DNA of 28,661 bases from Brachionus plicatilis (GCA_010279815.1 QEOQ01000022.1:297505-326165); one strand, 5' to 3'. Numbered from the stretch's first letter, positions 12,301 through 21,995 are shown. The notes: generated by a model not told the origin, from the letters alone. A program made the numbers and translations.

Positions 12301-15300
12301 TAAATTAAAATTGTTAGCAAATCTTATTAAATTTAAGTTTGATAAATAGATAAAATTAAAAGACAGACTGACGTATTTTGTTAAGAATGTTATTTCATAT
12401 CAATTTATTATTGCTTTAAGCATCATAAGGAAAAAGAGGAAAAAAATTAATCAATTTATATTTATTTTATTAAGCTTAAGTCACATGTTCTAGTTCCAAA
12501 CAACCAAAAGAATAGAAGAAAAGAAAAGATTTTATTTTTTTCAATAATTGTGACTATGTGAGTTTTTATTAAAGAGAGAAAAAATTAAACAAAATCTTAA
12601 GTTCAATTTTACTTTGTTACAAATTAATTTTGCGTAATTTTTTAATAAATAAAATATTTTTAATTATTACTTTAATTATTTGAATACCCAAAAAAGGTGA
12701 TAAAGCGTATTCATTTTTTAATTTTATTTAAGTTTTGAAAAAAAATGTAAGGTCAAATTCAAATAAGATTTTCAATTCTTTTTAAATTCTGATAGTTAAA
12801 TTTTAAATTAATTTTGATTGTTCTATCAAATTTAGAAAAGATATAAGTTTGAAAAAATTAATCATTTTCATTAGAACGAAACAAAGAATATCTAAATTTT
12901 TTTTTAAATAACAATAAACATTTCAAGAGGAAATGTATGGAGTAGTCAAAAGTCTTCAAGTTTGAGTTCAAAAGGTTAGCAACTAAATATTAAAACAAAA
13001 TTTTAAAAAAATTCTAAAAAAAGCTTTTAAATGCCAACGAAATTTTGATTAAATTTCAACCCAATTTGAATATCATACTAAAATTTTCTTATTCAAAAAT
13101 TTTGTTTTAAAAAATTTGAAAATGTATTTATTTGAATTGTGTCTTAATATCCCATTATTAATTTTATCAATTTTTTAGACTTGGTTATTTTTTTTAATAA
13201 TTTTAAGAAAAAATTTCGTAATTATTTGCATTTTGAAGTTTCTTTTAAATCAAAAAAGATTTTGATTTTTTATAACTTTGAAATCAATAAGGACAAGGTT
13301 TTGTGAAATTTGTTCCAAAAAAACAGAACAAAATCTTTATGAAATTGTATTACTTTTTTTTAAGAGCTAAACACTGGTTCTTTAAATGTCACATCAATTT
13401 GCTCTAATTATTGTTTAAAATAGATGATTAATACATTGTAATATTTGATTTTCGAAAGTGCACTTAAAATTTTAGTCTAAAGAAAAATTTGCGCTCAAAA
13501 TTTCTCCACAATAATTAATAACTCTTCAGAATTTTTAATATTGCCTTTTTTAATTCTTTTGGCAAAAAAAAACTCCCGAAAGATTCAAAATGCAAATGAA
13601 TCTTAGTTAAATATAAAAATAAATTAATTAATTAAACTTTTTTTATTTCTTTTATACAAACTAAAATAGAAATCATTAAATTTTAAAGACGTCTATTTAT
13701 CCAAAAGAGGTTTTTATTTCAAAAATTCAAAAATGAAAGATTGCTATTGCTTATTTATTTTTCTAGTTTTGTGTTTCTAAATGCCAAATATATTTAGAAA
13801 AATTTTGATCAAATTTTAGAAAAGATTAAAAATTGACTTATTTTAACTTGAGTACCTTTAATTATATCATTCAACATAGAAGGTAAATATTTGCTGAGTC
13901 TGTAATGCTTATTTAAAACTGATTTTTTTCGAAAATCTCCAAATTAAAACATGACAAAAATTCAAAAAAATATTTGCATTAATCTCAACAAATAGCACGA
14001 ATTACACTTAAATAAACACCAGAATTTTATTTTACTTAATGAAAATATTTTAAAAATAAAGCCTTTTTTAAATTAAAAAAATTAAACATGTTAAAGATCG
14101 AATTAATTTAGGCTAAAACTTTTTGGACATTGTGAATTTGGGAAATTAAAACAAAAACCAAAATCATAAAATGAAAAACAGTCATGTCGCAATTATGTCA
14201 GTTCTAAAAAAAAATGGGGACATAAATGAATTGGGAAATAATTAATTGTTTGACAAAATAATATAAATTTATTAACAAAATATGTTTTAAAACGCATCAA
14301 CATTTTATCATTAATTCAACGATTAAAAACATTTATTTCAATTGAAATTTTTAAGTAAAAAACAAATTAAAAAAAATTAAATTAGAATTAGAATTTGTGG
14401 TAAAATAATCTAAAATTTTTTGCTGTTTCATATTTTTTAAACTTTTAGTATGGCAATTTTTACATGAACTTTCTTAAAAGCGCATGTGATATACTGAAGC
14501 TGAAATTATTATTAAAAACATATGTTTGTATTTTAAATTAAAGCAATTTTGGCTTTTTTAAAAACTAAATTTATCAAATATTCTTTTTTCTATAATGAAT
14601 TTTTTTTTAAGATGTAATTTCAGTCAATGGGTTGAAAGGGAGGACTAAGTTCCATTCCAAACAACCTGGGATTCCATCCCAAACTATATTTTAAATAAAA
14701 ATAAATAAAATATTTTAAATCTTATGCGATAAAATAAATTATGGGACGTAATTTGGGGATTTAATTAAACTGTCTTAACATTATGTATGTATTTAGGAAA
14801 CCAGTTCTAAGGAAATTCGGGGATAAAAACAAATTGGGACTTAATCGTGACGGGACATAATTGCGAGATGACTGTAGCTTTTTTACTATGAGTCTAAAAA
14901 TTGTTCTACAAAAAGTATCAGCTGATACAAATTTTGTGCCACCTAAATTAAGTCTAAGCAAAAACTCTACAAGTCTGCAGAGCACTAGAATTAAATTGCA
15001 GAGTTATTGAAGAGACTAAGTTTGGGTGGCATAAAATTTGTATCAGCTGATACTTTTTGTAGAACAATTTTTAGACTCATAGTAAAAAAGCTACAGTATT
15101 TGTTTTGTTACTTAAAAATTTCAATTGAAATAAATGTTTTTATTCGTTGAATTAATGATAAAATGTTGATGCGTTTTAAAACATATTTTGTTAATAAATT
15201 TATATTATTTTGTCAAATAATTAATTATATCCCAATTCATTTATGTCCCCATTTTTTTGTAGAACTGACATAATTGCGACATGACTGTTTTTCATTTTAT

Positions 15301-16828
15301 GATTTTGGTTTTTGTTCTAATTTCCCAAATTCACAATGCCCAAAAAATTTTGGCCTAAATTAATTCGATCTATAACATGTTTAATTTTTTTAATTTAAAA
15401 AAGGCTTTATTTTTAAAATATTTTCATTAAGTAAAATAAAATTCTGGTGTTTATTTAAGTGTAATTCGTGCTATTTGTTGAGATTAATGCAAATATTTTT
15501 NNNNNNNNNNNNNNNNNNNNNNNNNNNNNNNNNNNNNNNNNNNNNNNNNNNNNNNNNNNNNNNNNNNNNNNNNNNNNNNNNNNNNNNNNNNNNNNNNNNN
15601 NNNNNNNNNNNNNNNNNNNNNNNNNNNNNNNNNNNNNNNNNNNNNNNNNNNNNNNNNNNNNNNNNNNNNNNNNNNNNNNNNNNNNNNNNNNNNNNNNNNN
15701 NNNNNNNNNNNNNNNNNNNNNNNNNNNNNNNNNNNNNNNNNNNNNNNNNNNNNNNNNNNNNNNNNNNNNNNNNNNNNNNNNNNNNNNNNNNNNNNNNNNN
15801 NNNNNNNNNNNNNNNNNNNNNNNNNNNNNNNNNNNNNNNNNNNNNNNNNNNNNNNNNNNNNNNNNNNNNNNNNNNNNNNNNNNNNNNNNNNNNNNNNNNN
15901 NNNNNNNNNNNNNNNNNNNNNNNNNNNNNNNNNNNNNNNNNNNNNNNNNNNNNNNNNNNNNNNNNNNNNNNNNNNNNNNNNNNNNNNNNNNNNNNNNNNN
16001 NNNNNNNNNNNGATCATTCACTCAAAAAAAAAAAAATTTAAAAAATTAAAAAATTTAAAAAAATTAAAAGACACTTACAATATTCCAAATGGCAATTTGT
16101 CGTTCACTCAGCCTTGAAAATCCGCTTGTAAACAACTTAGTGCCACAGCCAAGAACAATGACTTTGGAAATTTTTGATCCCTGATGTCCATTGCCTTGAC
16201 TGACCACTTTTCCGCTTCTCGGATCAATCACCCTAAGCTTTTTGTCTTTACAAGTGGTCGCAAACAGACTGCCATCTCGGTTCCAGTGCATGGACTGAAT
16301 AGTGTCATTGTGACAAGAAATGATGCGTATGGGCTCGGCTTTTTCCAGATTCCACAAAATGACCTGAAAATCAGCACCTGACGAAATCATCACATTTTCG
16401 GCAGTGGGGTGCCACTCGATTTGTCCGACCTTGCGCTGGTGGCCGTGCAGATCACTGACCCATTCGTTCAAATTTTCGTACAGACCGTCGTCAGGCACGC
16501 GCCACACTTTGATAGTCGAGTCCTCGGAGCACGAGGCTATTTCGTTGTCGTTGAAAGGGTTCCATTTGAGGTCGAGGACGGGGCCGCGGTGTCCCGTCAC
16601 CTTCGGCGTGTTCATGTCGACGCGGCCCGTCTGCCGGATCGGAATGACCACGAACGCGCCTCCGCCGCACTCCTCCGTTACTATGGCAACAAATTTTGGA
16701 TTGACTGCGCAAAATGCCGAGTCGTGGGCCGCGTTTTTTGTTATCTTAATGTTCTTGTAGCACACGTCCTCTTTGTGCGCGTTGCCGTACACATGCCGGT
16801 ACTTGGAGGATCGTATCTTGAATGGCAT
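9367..16828 (-). CDS. coro: Coronin (actin-binding WD-repeat protein), four exons
   Basis: Actin-filament regulator at the cell cortex. The exons on the minus strand are 16828-16079, 11998-11389, 11336-10687 and 9543-9367. All junctions are GT-AG with matching phases (0, 1, 0), giving 728 residues. Exon 1 (1-250) starts with the coronin-specific SSKYRHVYG motif and carries the first propeller blades (GHRGPVLDLKWNP, CSEDSTIKVW, GHQRKVGQIEWHPTAENV, SERQIAIWN). Exon 2 (251-453) completes the propeller: GVLIPYYD, GKGDGNIRYYE, PQRGLGWMPKRGLDV and the hallmark PRKSEVFQEDIYPDT at 353-367. Residues from about 400 to 670, mainly exon 3, are Ser/Thr/Asn-rich and look disordered. Exon 4 (671-728) is a Leu/Glu/Lys coiled coil (KKLEDELGQKEKRILELEQK), the expected oligomerisation tail. 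Most short coronins have about 450-600 residues, so the linker is unusually long. The gap in intron 1 could hide nothing needed for the frame. Confidence 0.95.
9590..9925. repeat. Imperfect foldback repeat in coronin intron 3
   Basis: The left arm (about 9590-9720) and right arm (about 9755-9925) are inverted copies with many small gaps. Shared words include TTATTGTACA, TTTTTGAGAGAAAAAA, TTTTCATT(C)AAGAAAAGTAAT and AATTAATTAAAA(A)GG. No clean ends or target duplication were found, so its class is unknown. Confidence 0.6.
9943..10615. mobile_element. Non-autonomous DNA transposon (MITE) with GGGTCTATT ends
   Basis: Termini are near-perfect inverted repeats of about 45 bp, starting GGGTCTATTAAAACTCAA and running through ATCAATGATCTT and AATTTTCAAGATCAG. 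GAAATTTT at 9935-9942 and again at 10616-10623 is an exact 8-bp target-site duplication, so these are true ends. The length is 673 bp, with no transposase reading frame. The subterminal zones are rich in AAGATCA. Eight-bp duplications fit hAT-type transposases; the GGGTC terminus is not decisive. Confidence 0.85.
11337..11388 (-). other. Coronin intron 2, 52 bp
   Basis: GTAATTG donor and TTTATAG acceptor on the minus strand. Removing it restores frame between ...SSRSAF and NKMSSSSS. With the 50-bp CKS intron, it shows that this genome uses minimal introns. Confidence 0.9.
14179..14874. mobile_element. Possible pogo-like element with CAGTCAT ends
   Basis: CAGTCATGTCGCAATTATGT begins at 14179, and its inverse with one mismatch ends at 14874 (GACATAATTGCGAGATGACTG-type end), followed by TA. 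CAGT termini and TA targets are pogo/Tc1-like traits. The left flank is AA, so the target duplication is not confirmed. A third, inverted copy of the same end lies at 15267-15287 in the opposite arm of the large repeat, so the true boundaries are ambiguous. No transposase frame is visible. Confidence 0.45.
14871..15097. mobile_element. Palindromic MITE nested inside the large inverted repeat
   Basis: Two arms of about 86 bp (14871-14956 and 15012-15097), nearly identical in inverted orientation. They begin ACTGTAGCTTTTTTACTATG and include GTTCTACAAAAAGTATCAGC, TGATACAAATTTT and GCCACC. The loop of about 55 bp contains CTCTACAAGTCTGCAGAGC. It resembles the element at 21676-21995 in layout. It is too short to encode protein. 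Confidence 0.75.
15501..16011. other. Assembly gap (511 N)
   Basis: Unsequenced block inside coronin intron 1, starting exactly where the right arm of the large inverted repeat is being read. The true size is unknown if N is only an estimate. Reading frames that span it are artefacts. Confidence 1.
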
Positions 16829-17130
16829 CTTTGTATCAAATAAAGTTAAAATTTATTTATGAAAGAAAATATAGGAAAAAAGAAGCCAACAAAAATTGAG
16901 ACTAGTTGCAAGCAAAATGACAACAACAACAACAAAAACAACAATCATAATTTGAAATATTTGCGAGAGCGAAAAAAATCGATAAAGAACGTAAATTAGA
17001 AAAAGAGAGATCGTCAAATAGACAAAGAGAAATTTTTTTTAATTTTGACCGACCACTTTTTTTCTTTTCTTTTTAAAATTTTTATTTTTTCTTTCTAAAT
17101 AAATTTCATAAATCATCTCAACTTGTCAAA
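16829..17130 (-). promoter_or_regulatory. Coronin 5' flank and leader, with CAA/TTG triplet run
   Basis: The coronin ATG (16826-16828) is preceded on the minus strand by a pyrimidine-rich stretch and TTTGATACAAAG, which may be leader or an acceptor. ACAACAACAACAACAAAAAC at 16920-16939 is an imperfect triplet run, about 90 bp upstream of the ATG. Promoter elements are not identifiable. Confidence 0.4.
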
Positions 17131-18646
17131 ATTAATAAAAATTAAATAATTGTTGCTCAAGCTATGGCCAGTCTGCACAATTGCGTGCTAAAATTTATCT
17201 ATTTTTAATTAACTGTCAGACTACTACTGTGCTACCGTTTGTCAAAATTTAATAAACTCTAAACTTCATTGTTTTGTCCAGCAAAAAAACTAGGCTAATT
17301 TAGCAGTGGACAGCCAAAATTTATTTATAAACATAAATAGAATATTTATCATACTGTCACGATTGAGACAGTGTCGCCAATTTTTTTTGCTCTAAACCGT
17401 GGAAAAAAAAACGCAATTGTTCTCTCGTTAATAGTCTATTATGCAATTTAATATATGTGAATAATTTTGTCAACAAAGCCGAAATAATCTTTGGTTCTAT
17501 GAATTTAGCATAAAATTCCTCCAAAATAAATACACATAAATTACATTTTTCAAGAGTTTTTTAAAAGCTTTTCAACATCTTTTGATTATTTACCAAATTA
17601 ATTTTTAACTTTCATCAAGGCTCTTGTTAAAAATGAAACAGTTTTTACAAATAAAAAATATTTTTCTTTTTTTTTTAATTAATTAAAATCATAATTTAAA
17701 ATTCTTATTTAAATACAAAATATTTTTTAAAGAACAATTGATTAAAGTTCATTGTTCTTGGATTGTTAGTGCTAAAAATTGCTAAATTATTTTAAAATTT
17801 TTAGAAAACACAAAATTATTTTGTAAAAGGATGAATTAAAGAGTTGTTTTTGGAGACTTAATTAAGTCAAAGACAAGGAGTATGAGTTCAGTTGATGAAA
17901 GAACTGAAGTTTAGAAAATTTGTTTAAAGATGGCGATCAAAGGAATTTAGATTAAGTGTTTAGGAAAATTTTGAACTCTTGCTATTTTATTTTTACTTAA
18001 TAGCCGTATTTTTTTTCAAATAGCATACTTGGGGATTTATAAATGGAAAAAGATAAGATTTTTTATTATATTCTTAAGTAAACTATTTTTCAAGCGTAAT
18101 TTTTAAATTTTTTCTATTTTTTTACTTTGATTTTTTTGACATGGCCAGCTTAGAAAAAATAAAATCAAAACTAATTTAATATTTTTGTCATTTTATTCAC
18201 TTGAAACCTATTTTGACCATTTAAGACAAATAAAAAGCGTGAGAAAAAGATGAATTAGAATTTTTAAGTGAAAAAATTTTAATTTTTATTCCAAAGTTCA
18301 ATTATTTAAAAAACAACCATTTTTAAAAAACATAAAAAATTTTTTTGAAAAATTCATTACTATCAATTGACAATCGGAAAATTTATTATCAAATACCCTA
18401 AAACTTAATTTTTAATAATATTTCTAAAACAAAAATTTGTTAGAGTCATTCATATTAAATTTTTTAATTAAACAATAAGAATCGGTGGTAAAAGTGAAAA
18501 ATTTTAAAAATCATGATTTTTTTGTAATCCAAAAAAGTTAATCATGAAAACTGTTTTCATAATTTAAGAGGTCAAAATAGTCAAATTCTGGACAAGAAAA
18601 CTATGATTAAAATTTTTGACAATCACTTTAAAAAGTCACAATGACT
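17131..18646. other. Spacer upstream of coronin
   Basis: 17150-17420 is more complex and G/C-richer than the rest and may hold regulatory sequence. It includes a small stem (ACTGTC and GACAGT, around 17354-17373). From 17450 to 18646 I see only A/T-rich DNA without gene or repeat ends. Confidence 0.4.
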
Positions 18647-18662
18647 TAATTTTTTTATCTAG

Positions 18663-18850
18663 TTGTGAAATTTTATGAAACTCATATATTGGATATTTTA
18701 GCTCAAGAAGTATCAGAATTTTTTCATTCTTTTATAGAACCAAAAATTTTAATTTTGCTTGACTTATTTTCAAACATATTCGATAATAACTTTTTCAAAA
18801 AATTCTCACATTATATTTTAAATAAATGCATTCAAAGTCTTCTTTATTAA
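18663..18850 (+). pseudogene. Orphan coding-like island
   Basis: A polypyrimidine-AG (TTTTTTTATCTAG, ending at 18662) precedes an open frame to TAA at 18848-18850. It contains ETHILDILAQEVSEFFHSF and IEPKILILLDLF, then drifts into Asn/Phe/Lys. There is no ATG near its beginning. It could be a terminal exon or transposon relic. No family is recognised. Confidence 0.25.
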
Positions 18851-18922
18851 TTTATAGAAATGCTTAACATGTCCGATTGAAACCAAACTCAATAGCTTGT
18901 TGCACATTATTTTTTAAAAATA

Positions 18923-19330
18923 CAGAGATGATTTTATAGTAGAGTTTTTAGTAATTTTACGTAATTTTTCGAAAAGGTTAAATTACGAAAATTTCAATTA
19001 TCTATCGAAAAATTTCAAAAAAAATTATGCAAAAAAAAATGCTTTTTTTCAGGCCATTTTCAACTTTTGAATTTTGAATCCAGAAAAATGAATTTTTGTA
19101 TGACTTTAACTCTTGGCGAATTTTTTTTTCCCCTCACTCAAAAGTCAATAGCTTTTCCAGAGTGCGGTAGATTAATGAAAAATGATCGTGGTGTCAAGTA
19201 GTAAAATAGGTCTGCAAAATACTCAGCAATTTTCTGCATTTTGCACCCCATTAAAAAGTACCCTAATTAATTGTGCAAGTACATTGCAGAGTTTTTGCAG
19301 ACATATATTTTCGGATTAAGCATTTTACAG
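18923..19330. repeat. Divergent copy of foldback-type repeat
   Basis: Shares vocabulary with the foldback at 20554-20990 and its flank: TTTTACGTAATTTTTCG and TTTTGAATTTTGAAT. It also contains GCAGAGTTTTTGCAGA (19288-19305), the motif found in the palindromic MITE at 21676-21995. Ends are not defined. Confidence 0.4.
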
Positions 19331-19617
19331 AATTAAATTATTCCTTATAGTAAAAATATTATTCAAATTTTTCTGAATTGAAATGAACTTCACAGCCCCA
19401 AAAAGTAAGTTAGACGCTCTTAGGTAAAAAAAGCAAGTCAACCATGTAAATATAAAGAAAATTAAACTAAAATCAAAAATACAGATCTTTTACATATTTT
19501 TAATTTGTTTTTACACTAGTTTCGAATACAGATCAATATTAGTTAAAATTCTTAATTCTTTTTTCAGTTATTTTTTTTTTTGCTTTTTTTTATATGAAGA
19601 GAATTTTTTTTTGACTA

Positions 19618-19718
19618 TCAAGTCCAAGAACTAGTAGACGCGTCTACCCGCGTTTCAATGGATAGCTCACGCCTGCTCGTGACCACTACTCTTGGAATAA
19701 TATCAAAATTTGGGTTTA
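19618..19718 (+). pseudogene. Possible LINE endonuclease fragment
   Basis: A G/C-rich patch stands out from its surroundings. One plus frame reads DYQVQELVDASTRVSMDSSR and then LLVTTTLG. This resembles the last strand-loop of an apurinic-type retrotransposon endonuclease (D.R....SDH.LLV), but the key His is replaced (SSR in place of SDHR). The patch also holds a perfect 14-bp palindrome, GTAGACGCGTCTAC. Alternatives are an unrelated short exon or a chance G/C patch. Confidence 0.3.
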
Positions 19719-19870
19719 ATCTTCAGTACAATTTAAAACTAAGCTGTACATTTCCTTTCCTCAACTCTTCCTCAACTTTTTCTTTTCCCACTTTTCCTTT
19801 ATGAAGAGTTGAAGAAAAGAAAGAGTCGAGGAAGAGTTGAGGAACAAAAGTTAGTTTTAATTTGTATTTT
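19719..19870. repeat. Palindromic insertion in the left arm
   Basis: Splits the outer arm between GGGTTTA and the ATGAAACTAATACC continuation. It is itself an inverted repeat: CCTCAACTCTTCCTCAACTT on the left pairs with a GAGTCGAGGAAGAGTTGAGG type right half, and the ends ACAATTTAAAACTAA and TTAGTTTTAATTTGT pair as well. The unsplit partner arm at 21381-21483 shows the state without the insertion, approximately. Confidence 0.65.
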
Positions 19871-20104
19871 ATGAAACTAATACCATCGAAGCCATTTTTC
19901 AAATATTTTTTATTTTTTTAGAATAAACTTCGACTCCTGACTAAGAGTACAAAAATTAGAATAAAGGTTAATTTTTAATTTTGGTGACAATTTCTTTTTA
20001 CTACTAATTTGTCTTTTTTTTCACTAAAAATTTTATTTTTCTGAATAATATACATGCTTATAAAAAATATTTTACAATACAAAATATATTGAAATATATT
20101 TTAC

Positions 20105-20274
20105 TCTGACGATGAAGACGCATTAGCTTCATGTATTAGTTCTAGAACTCGACGAACAGCTGGATAAACAACTTGGTAAAACAAAAAGAAGACGAGTATA
20201 TTGGGTTCAAGATAAACAAAGATGGATGGCAACTAAGCACCTGCACCTGCAAAAATTATTTAAAAAACTATTTA
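20105..20274 (+). pseudogene. PIF/Harbinger transposase N-terminal remnant, frameshifted
   Basis: The first frame gives SDDEDALASCI. After a +1 shift near 20140 the next frame reads VLVLELDEQLDKQLG, then KTKRRRVYWVQDKQRW. An acidic start, a Leu/Glu helix and a basic K-RRR-YWV segment are the usual beginning of Harbinger (HARBI1-like) transposases, which continue RRxWVxxxNxxR. Beyond 20245 the similarity stops. No DDE catalytic core is visible. Assignment rests on motif memory only. Confidence 0.5.
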
Positions 20275-20553
20275 AGCAAGCATATTGTAGATTGTAGCTA
20301 ATCGATTTTAGCTTTAGGGATATTGGAATGAAAAAGAAACGAGGCAGAAAGGCTCAAGCTAAAGAATGGTTCGTAATAAAAATTAAATTGAGACTAGACT
20401 TTTTATTTTTTACATTACTTATTGAAAACAAAAACGTAATTAGGAGAATAGAATATTTTTTGTTAGCTCTAGATATTTTTCGGATAAATGTGTATTTTTG
20501 GCAATTTGAAGTTTATGATCAATTTTTGATGCTCAAAATGATCAAATCAAACT

Positions 20554-20990
20554 AAATTTAACCACATTTTACGTAAATTAACGCAAAATCCGAAAAGTGA
20601 AAAAGAGGTATTTTACGAAAAAATGCGTAAATATTCAGGATTTTGAGATAATTTTGTAAAATTAAAAAGGGCAATTCAAAATTCAAAATTTTTCAACAAA
20701 CGCATTTTTTTTCCAAAAATCGAAAATTTAAGAAAGCTTTTTTTTATAACAATTTAAAAATAACTATTTTTTTAACCAATTTATGAAAATAAAAACTTAC
20801 TTAAATTTTCGATTTTTGGAAAAAAAGACATTTTTTCAAAAATTTTGAATTTTGAATTGGCCGTTTTGAGTTTTATCAAATTTTACCAAAATTTTCCCAA
20901 ATCCTGAAAATTTACGCATTTTTTCGTAAAATACCTCTTTTTTCTCTTTTCGGATTTTGCGTTAATTTACGTAAAATGTGGTTAAATTTA
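20554..20990. repeat. Foldback repeat, about 180-bp arms
   Basis: The left arm (20554-20732) and right arm (20809-20990) are highly similar inverted copies. From the outside in they share AAATTTAACCACATTTTACG, TTAACGCAAAATCCGAAAAG, AGAGGTATTTTACG, CAATTCAAAATTCAAAATTT and CCAAAAATCGAAAATTTAAG. The loop is about 76 bp. The right flank continues with TTTTTACGTAATTTTTCGTA, a motif also seen at 18950. Confidence 0.85.
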
Positions 20991-21675
20991 CGATTTTTTA
21001 CGTAATTTTTCGTAAAATACTGTTATCAAATCACCACTGTACTATGTTAAATAAAAAAAATAATCTCTGCAATCTCAAAATGCACATCATCGAAATGATG
21101 CTATTTTAAGTGAAAAATTTTTTGCAGACTTTTGCAGATTTTACCTTAAGATGTAACAAAGTATGTTAAAACCAAAAATTTACCTCTGCACTAATTCTAT
21201 TGAAAAATTAAAATTTATTTTATTATTTACTTTCATTTGATCATTTTGAGCATCAAAAATTTATCATAAACTTCAACTTGCCTATTTTTTGGGGTAAAAA
21301 AAGACAATGCCTTTAATTTTTTTTAATTTTGAATTTAACTCCAAAATTTTAAAAGTTTATTCCAGAAGAAAAATTTTTCGCTACTCTTAATTTAAAGTTA
21401 GGAGTCATGGTTTATTCTAAAAAAATAAAAAATTTTATAAAATGGCTTAGATGGTATTAGTTATATAGAATAAACCCAAATTTAGTTTACGGTACTTGAA
21501 AATAAATTTTACATAATGGTCAAAAAAATTTGAAAAATTGTCTCATAAATTTTATTACTGGTCACAAAAATGGTAAAATCACATTTTTTTTTATTTCCAG
21601 AATTCTTCATTACTGAAAAAATTTTTTAAAAAAAATGTCAAAAAGTTGGCTAACTTTTTTTAATTTGGCAATCTG

Positions 21676-21995
21676 AAATTTTAGTACAAAAAGTAAAAAC
21701 TTTATAACTTTTTTTCTAATTGTGCAAAAATGGTTCTGCAAAAAGTACAATATTGTACAAATTTGTACAGAAGAATTCCAGGCTCTGCAAAAACTCTGCA
21801 ATTTAATGCAGAGTTTAATCAAGGATTTTTTGATGGTGTGCATTTTACAGAAAATTGCAGAGTTTTTGCAGAGATTGGAATTCTTTTGTACAAATTTGTA
21901 CAATATTGTACTTTTTGCAGAACCATTTTTGCACAATTAGAAAAAAAGTTATAAAGTTTTTACTTTTTGTACTGTAATTTTTGTACTAAAATTTC
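21676..21995. mobile_element. Palindromic MITE in the first intron of the Ser-rich gene
   Basis: Arms at about 21676-21804 and 21855-21995 are near-identical inverses. Shared segments are AAATTTTAGTACAAAAA, TTGTGCAAAAATGGTTCTGC, AAAAGTACAATATTGTACAA, GAATTCCA/GGAATTC and CTCTGCAAAAACTCTGCAA. A 14-bp difference marks the outer part (an extra TTACAGTAC-type block on the right). The open frames on both strands here are by-products of the palindrome. It begins about 50 bp past the splice donor at 22045. Confidence 0.85.

Larger units (their letters stand above)
13967..15500. repeat. Very large inverted repeat, at least 400-bp arms, running into the assembly gap
   Basis: The left arm (13967 to about 14369) and the right arm (about 15102 to 15500) are inverted copies with few mismatches. 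Shared landmarks are AAATATTTGCATTAATCTC, ATTTAAATAAAC-like words, CATAAAATGAAAAACAGTCA, ACGCATCAACATTTTATCAT and TTTCAATTGAAA. The right arm stops only because the sequence becomes N, so the repeat may extend further. The centre (14370-15101) is asymmetric. It contains a 500-bp segment with no right-hand counterpart and then a smaller, separate palindrome. No transposase frame is visible. Confidence 0.9.
11999..16078 (-). other. Coronin intron 1, about 4 kb with an assembly gap
   Basis: Donor GTAAGTG directly after WNI (codon 250); acceptor TTTAAG before NDLSKP. The half nearest exon 2 (11999-13960) is featureless A/T-rich DNA. The other half holds a very long inverted repeat (13967-15500) that runs into an unsequenced block (15501-16011). 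Confidence 0.85.
19706..21483. mobile_element. Composite inverted-repeat element carrying a PIF/Harbinger scrap
   Basis: The outer arms match in inverse. AAATTTGGGTTTA at 19706-19718 pairs with 21471-21483, and about 19871-19949 pairs with about 21381-21462 (CTAATACCATC, ATGGCTT, TTTTTTTAGAATAAAC, GGAGTC, CTAAGAGTA-type words). A second pair lies further in, about 20501-20546 with 21235-21282 (GAAGTTTATGAT, TTTTTGATGCTCAAAATGAT). Inside are a transposase scrap and a long foldback. The left arm is split by a roughly 150-bp insertion. No target duplication could be fixed. Confidence 0.65.

Noticed and set aside
15455..16049. Several 177-193-codon open frames across the N block on both strands
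   Set aside because: They consist almost wholly of unknown residues created by the assembly gap.
16184..16843. Plus-strand and alternative-frame open stretches opposite coronin exon 1
   Set aside because: They are shadows of the G/C-rich coronin exon. The minus frame has clear WD-repeat motifs and valid splice sites.
17352..17374. Small ACTGTC...GACAGT stem upstream of coronin
   Set aside because: A six-bp stem is expected by chance in sequence of this length, and no larger RNA structure supports it.
19660..19700. Possible tRNA or tRNA-derived SINE promoter in the G/C-rich patch
   Set aside because: An A-box-like TAGCTCACGCCTG is present, but no B box (GGTTCGANNCC) and no cloverleaf could be made.
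21610..21954. Three open frames of 70-108 codons on both strands
   Set aside because: They lie on the arms of a palindrome and are mirror images of each other, with no codon bias or motif.
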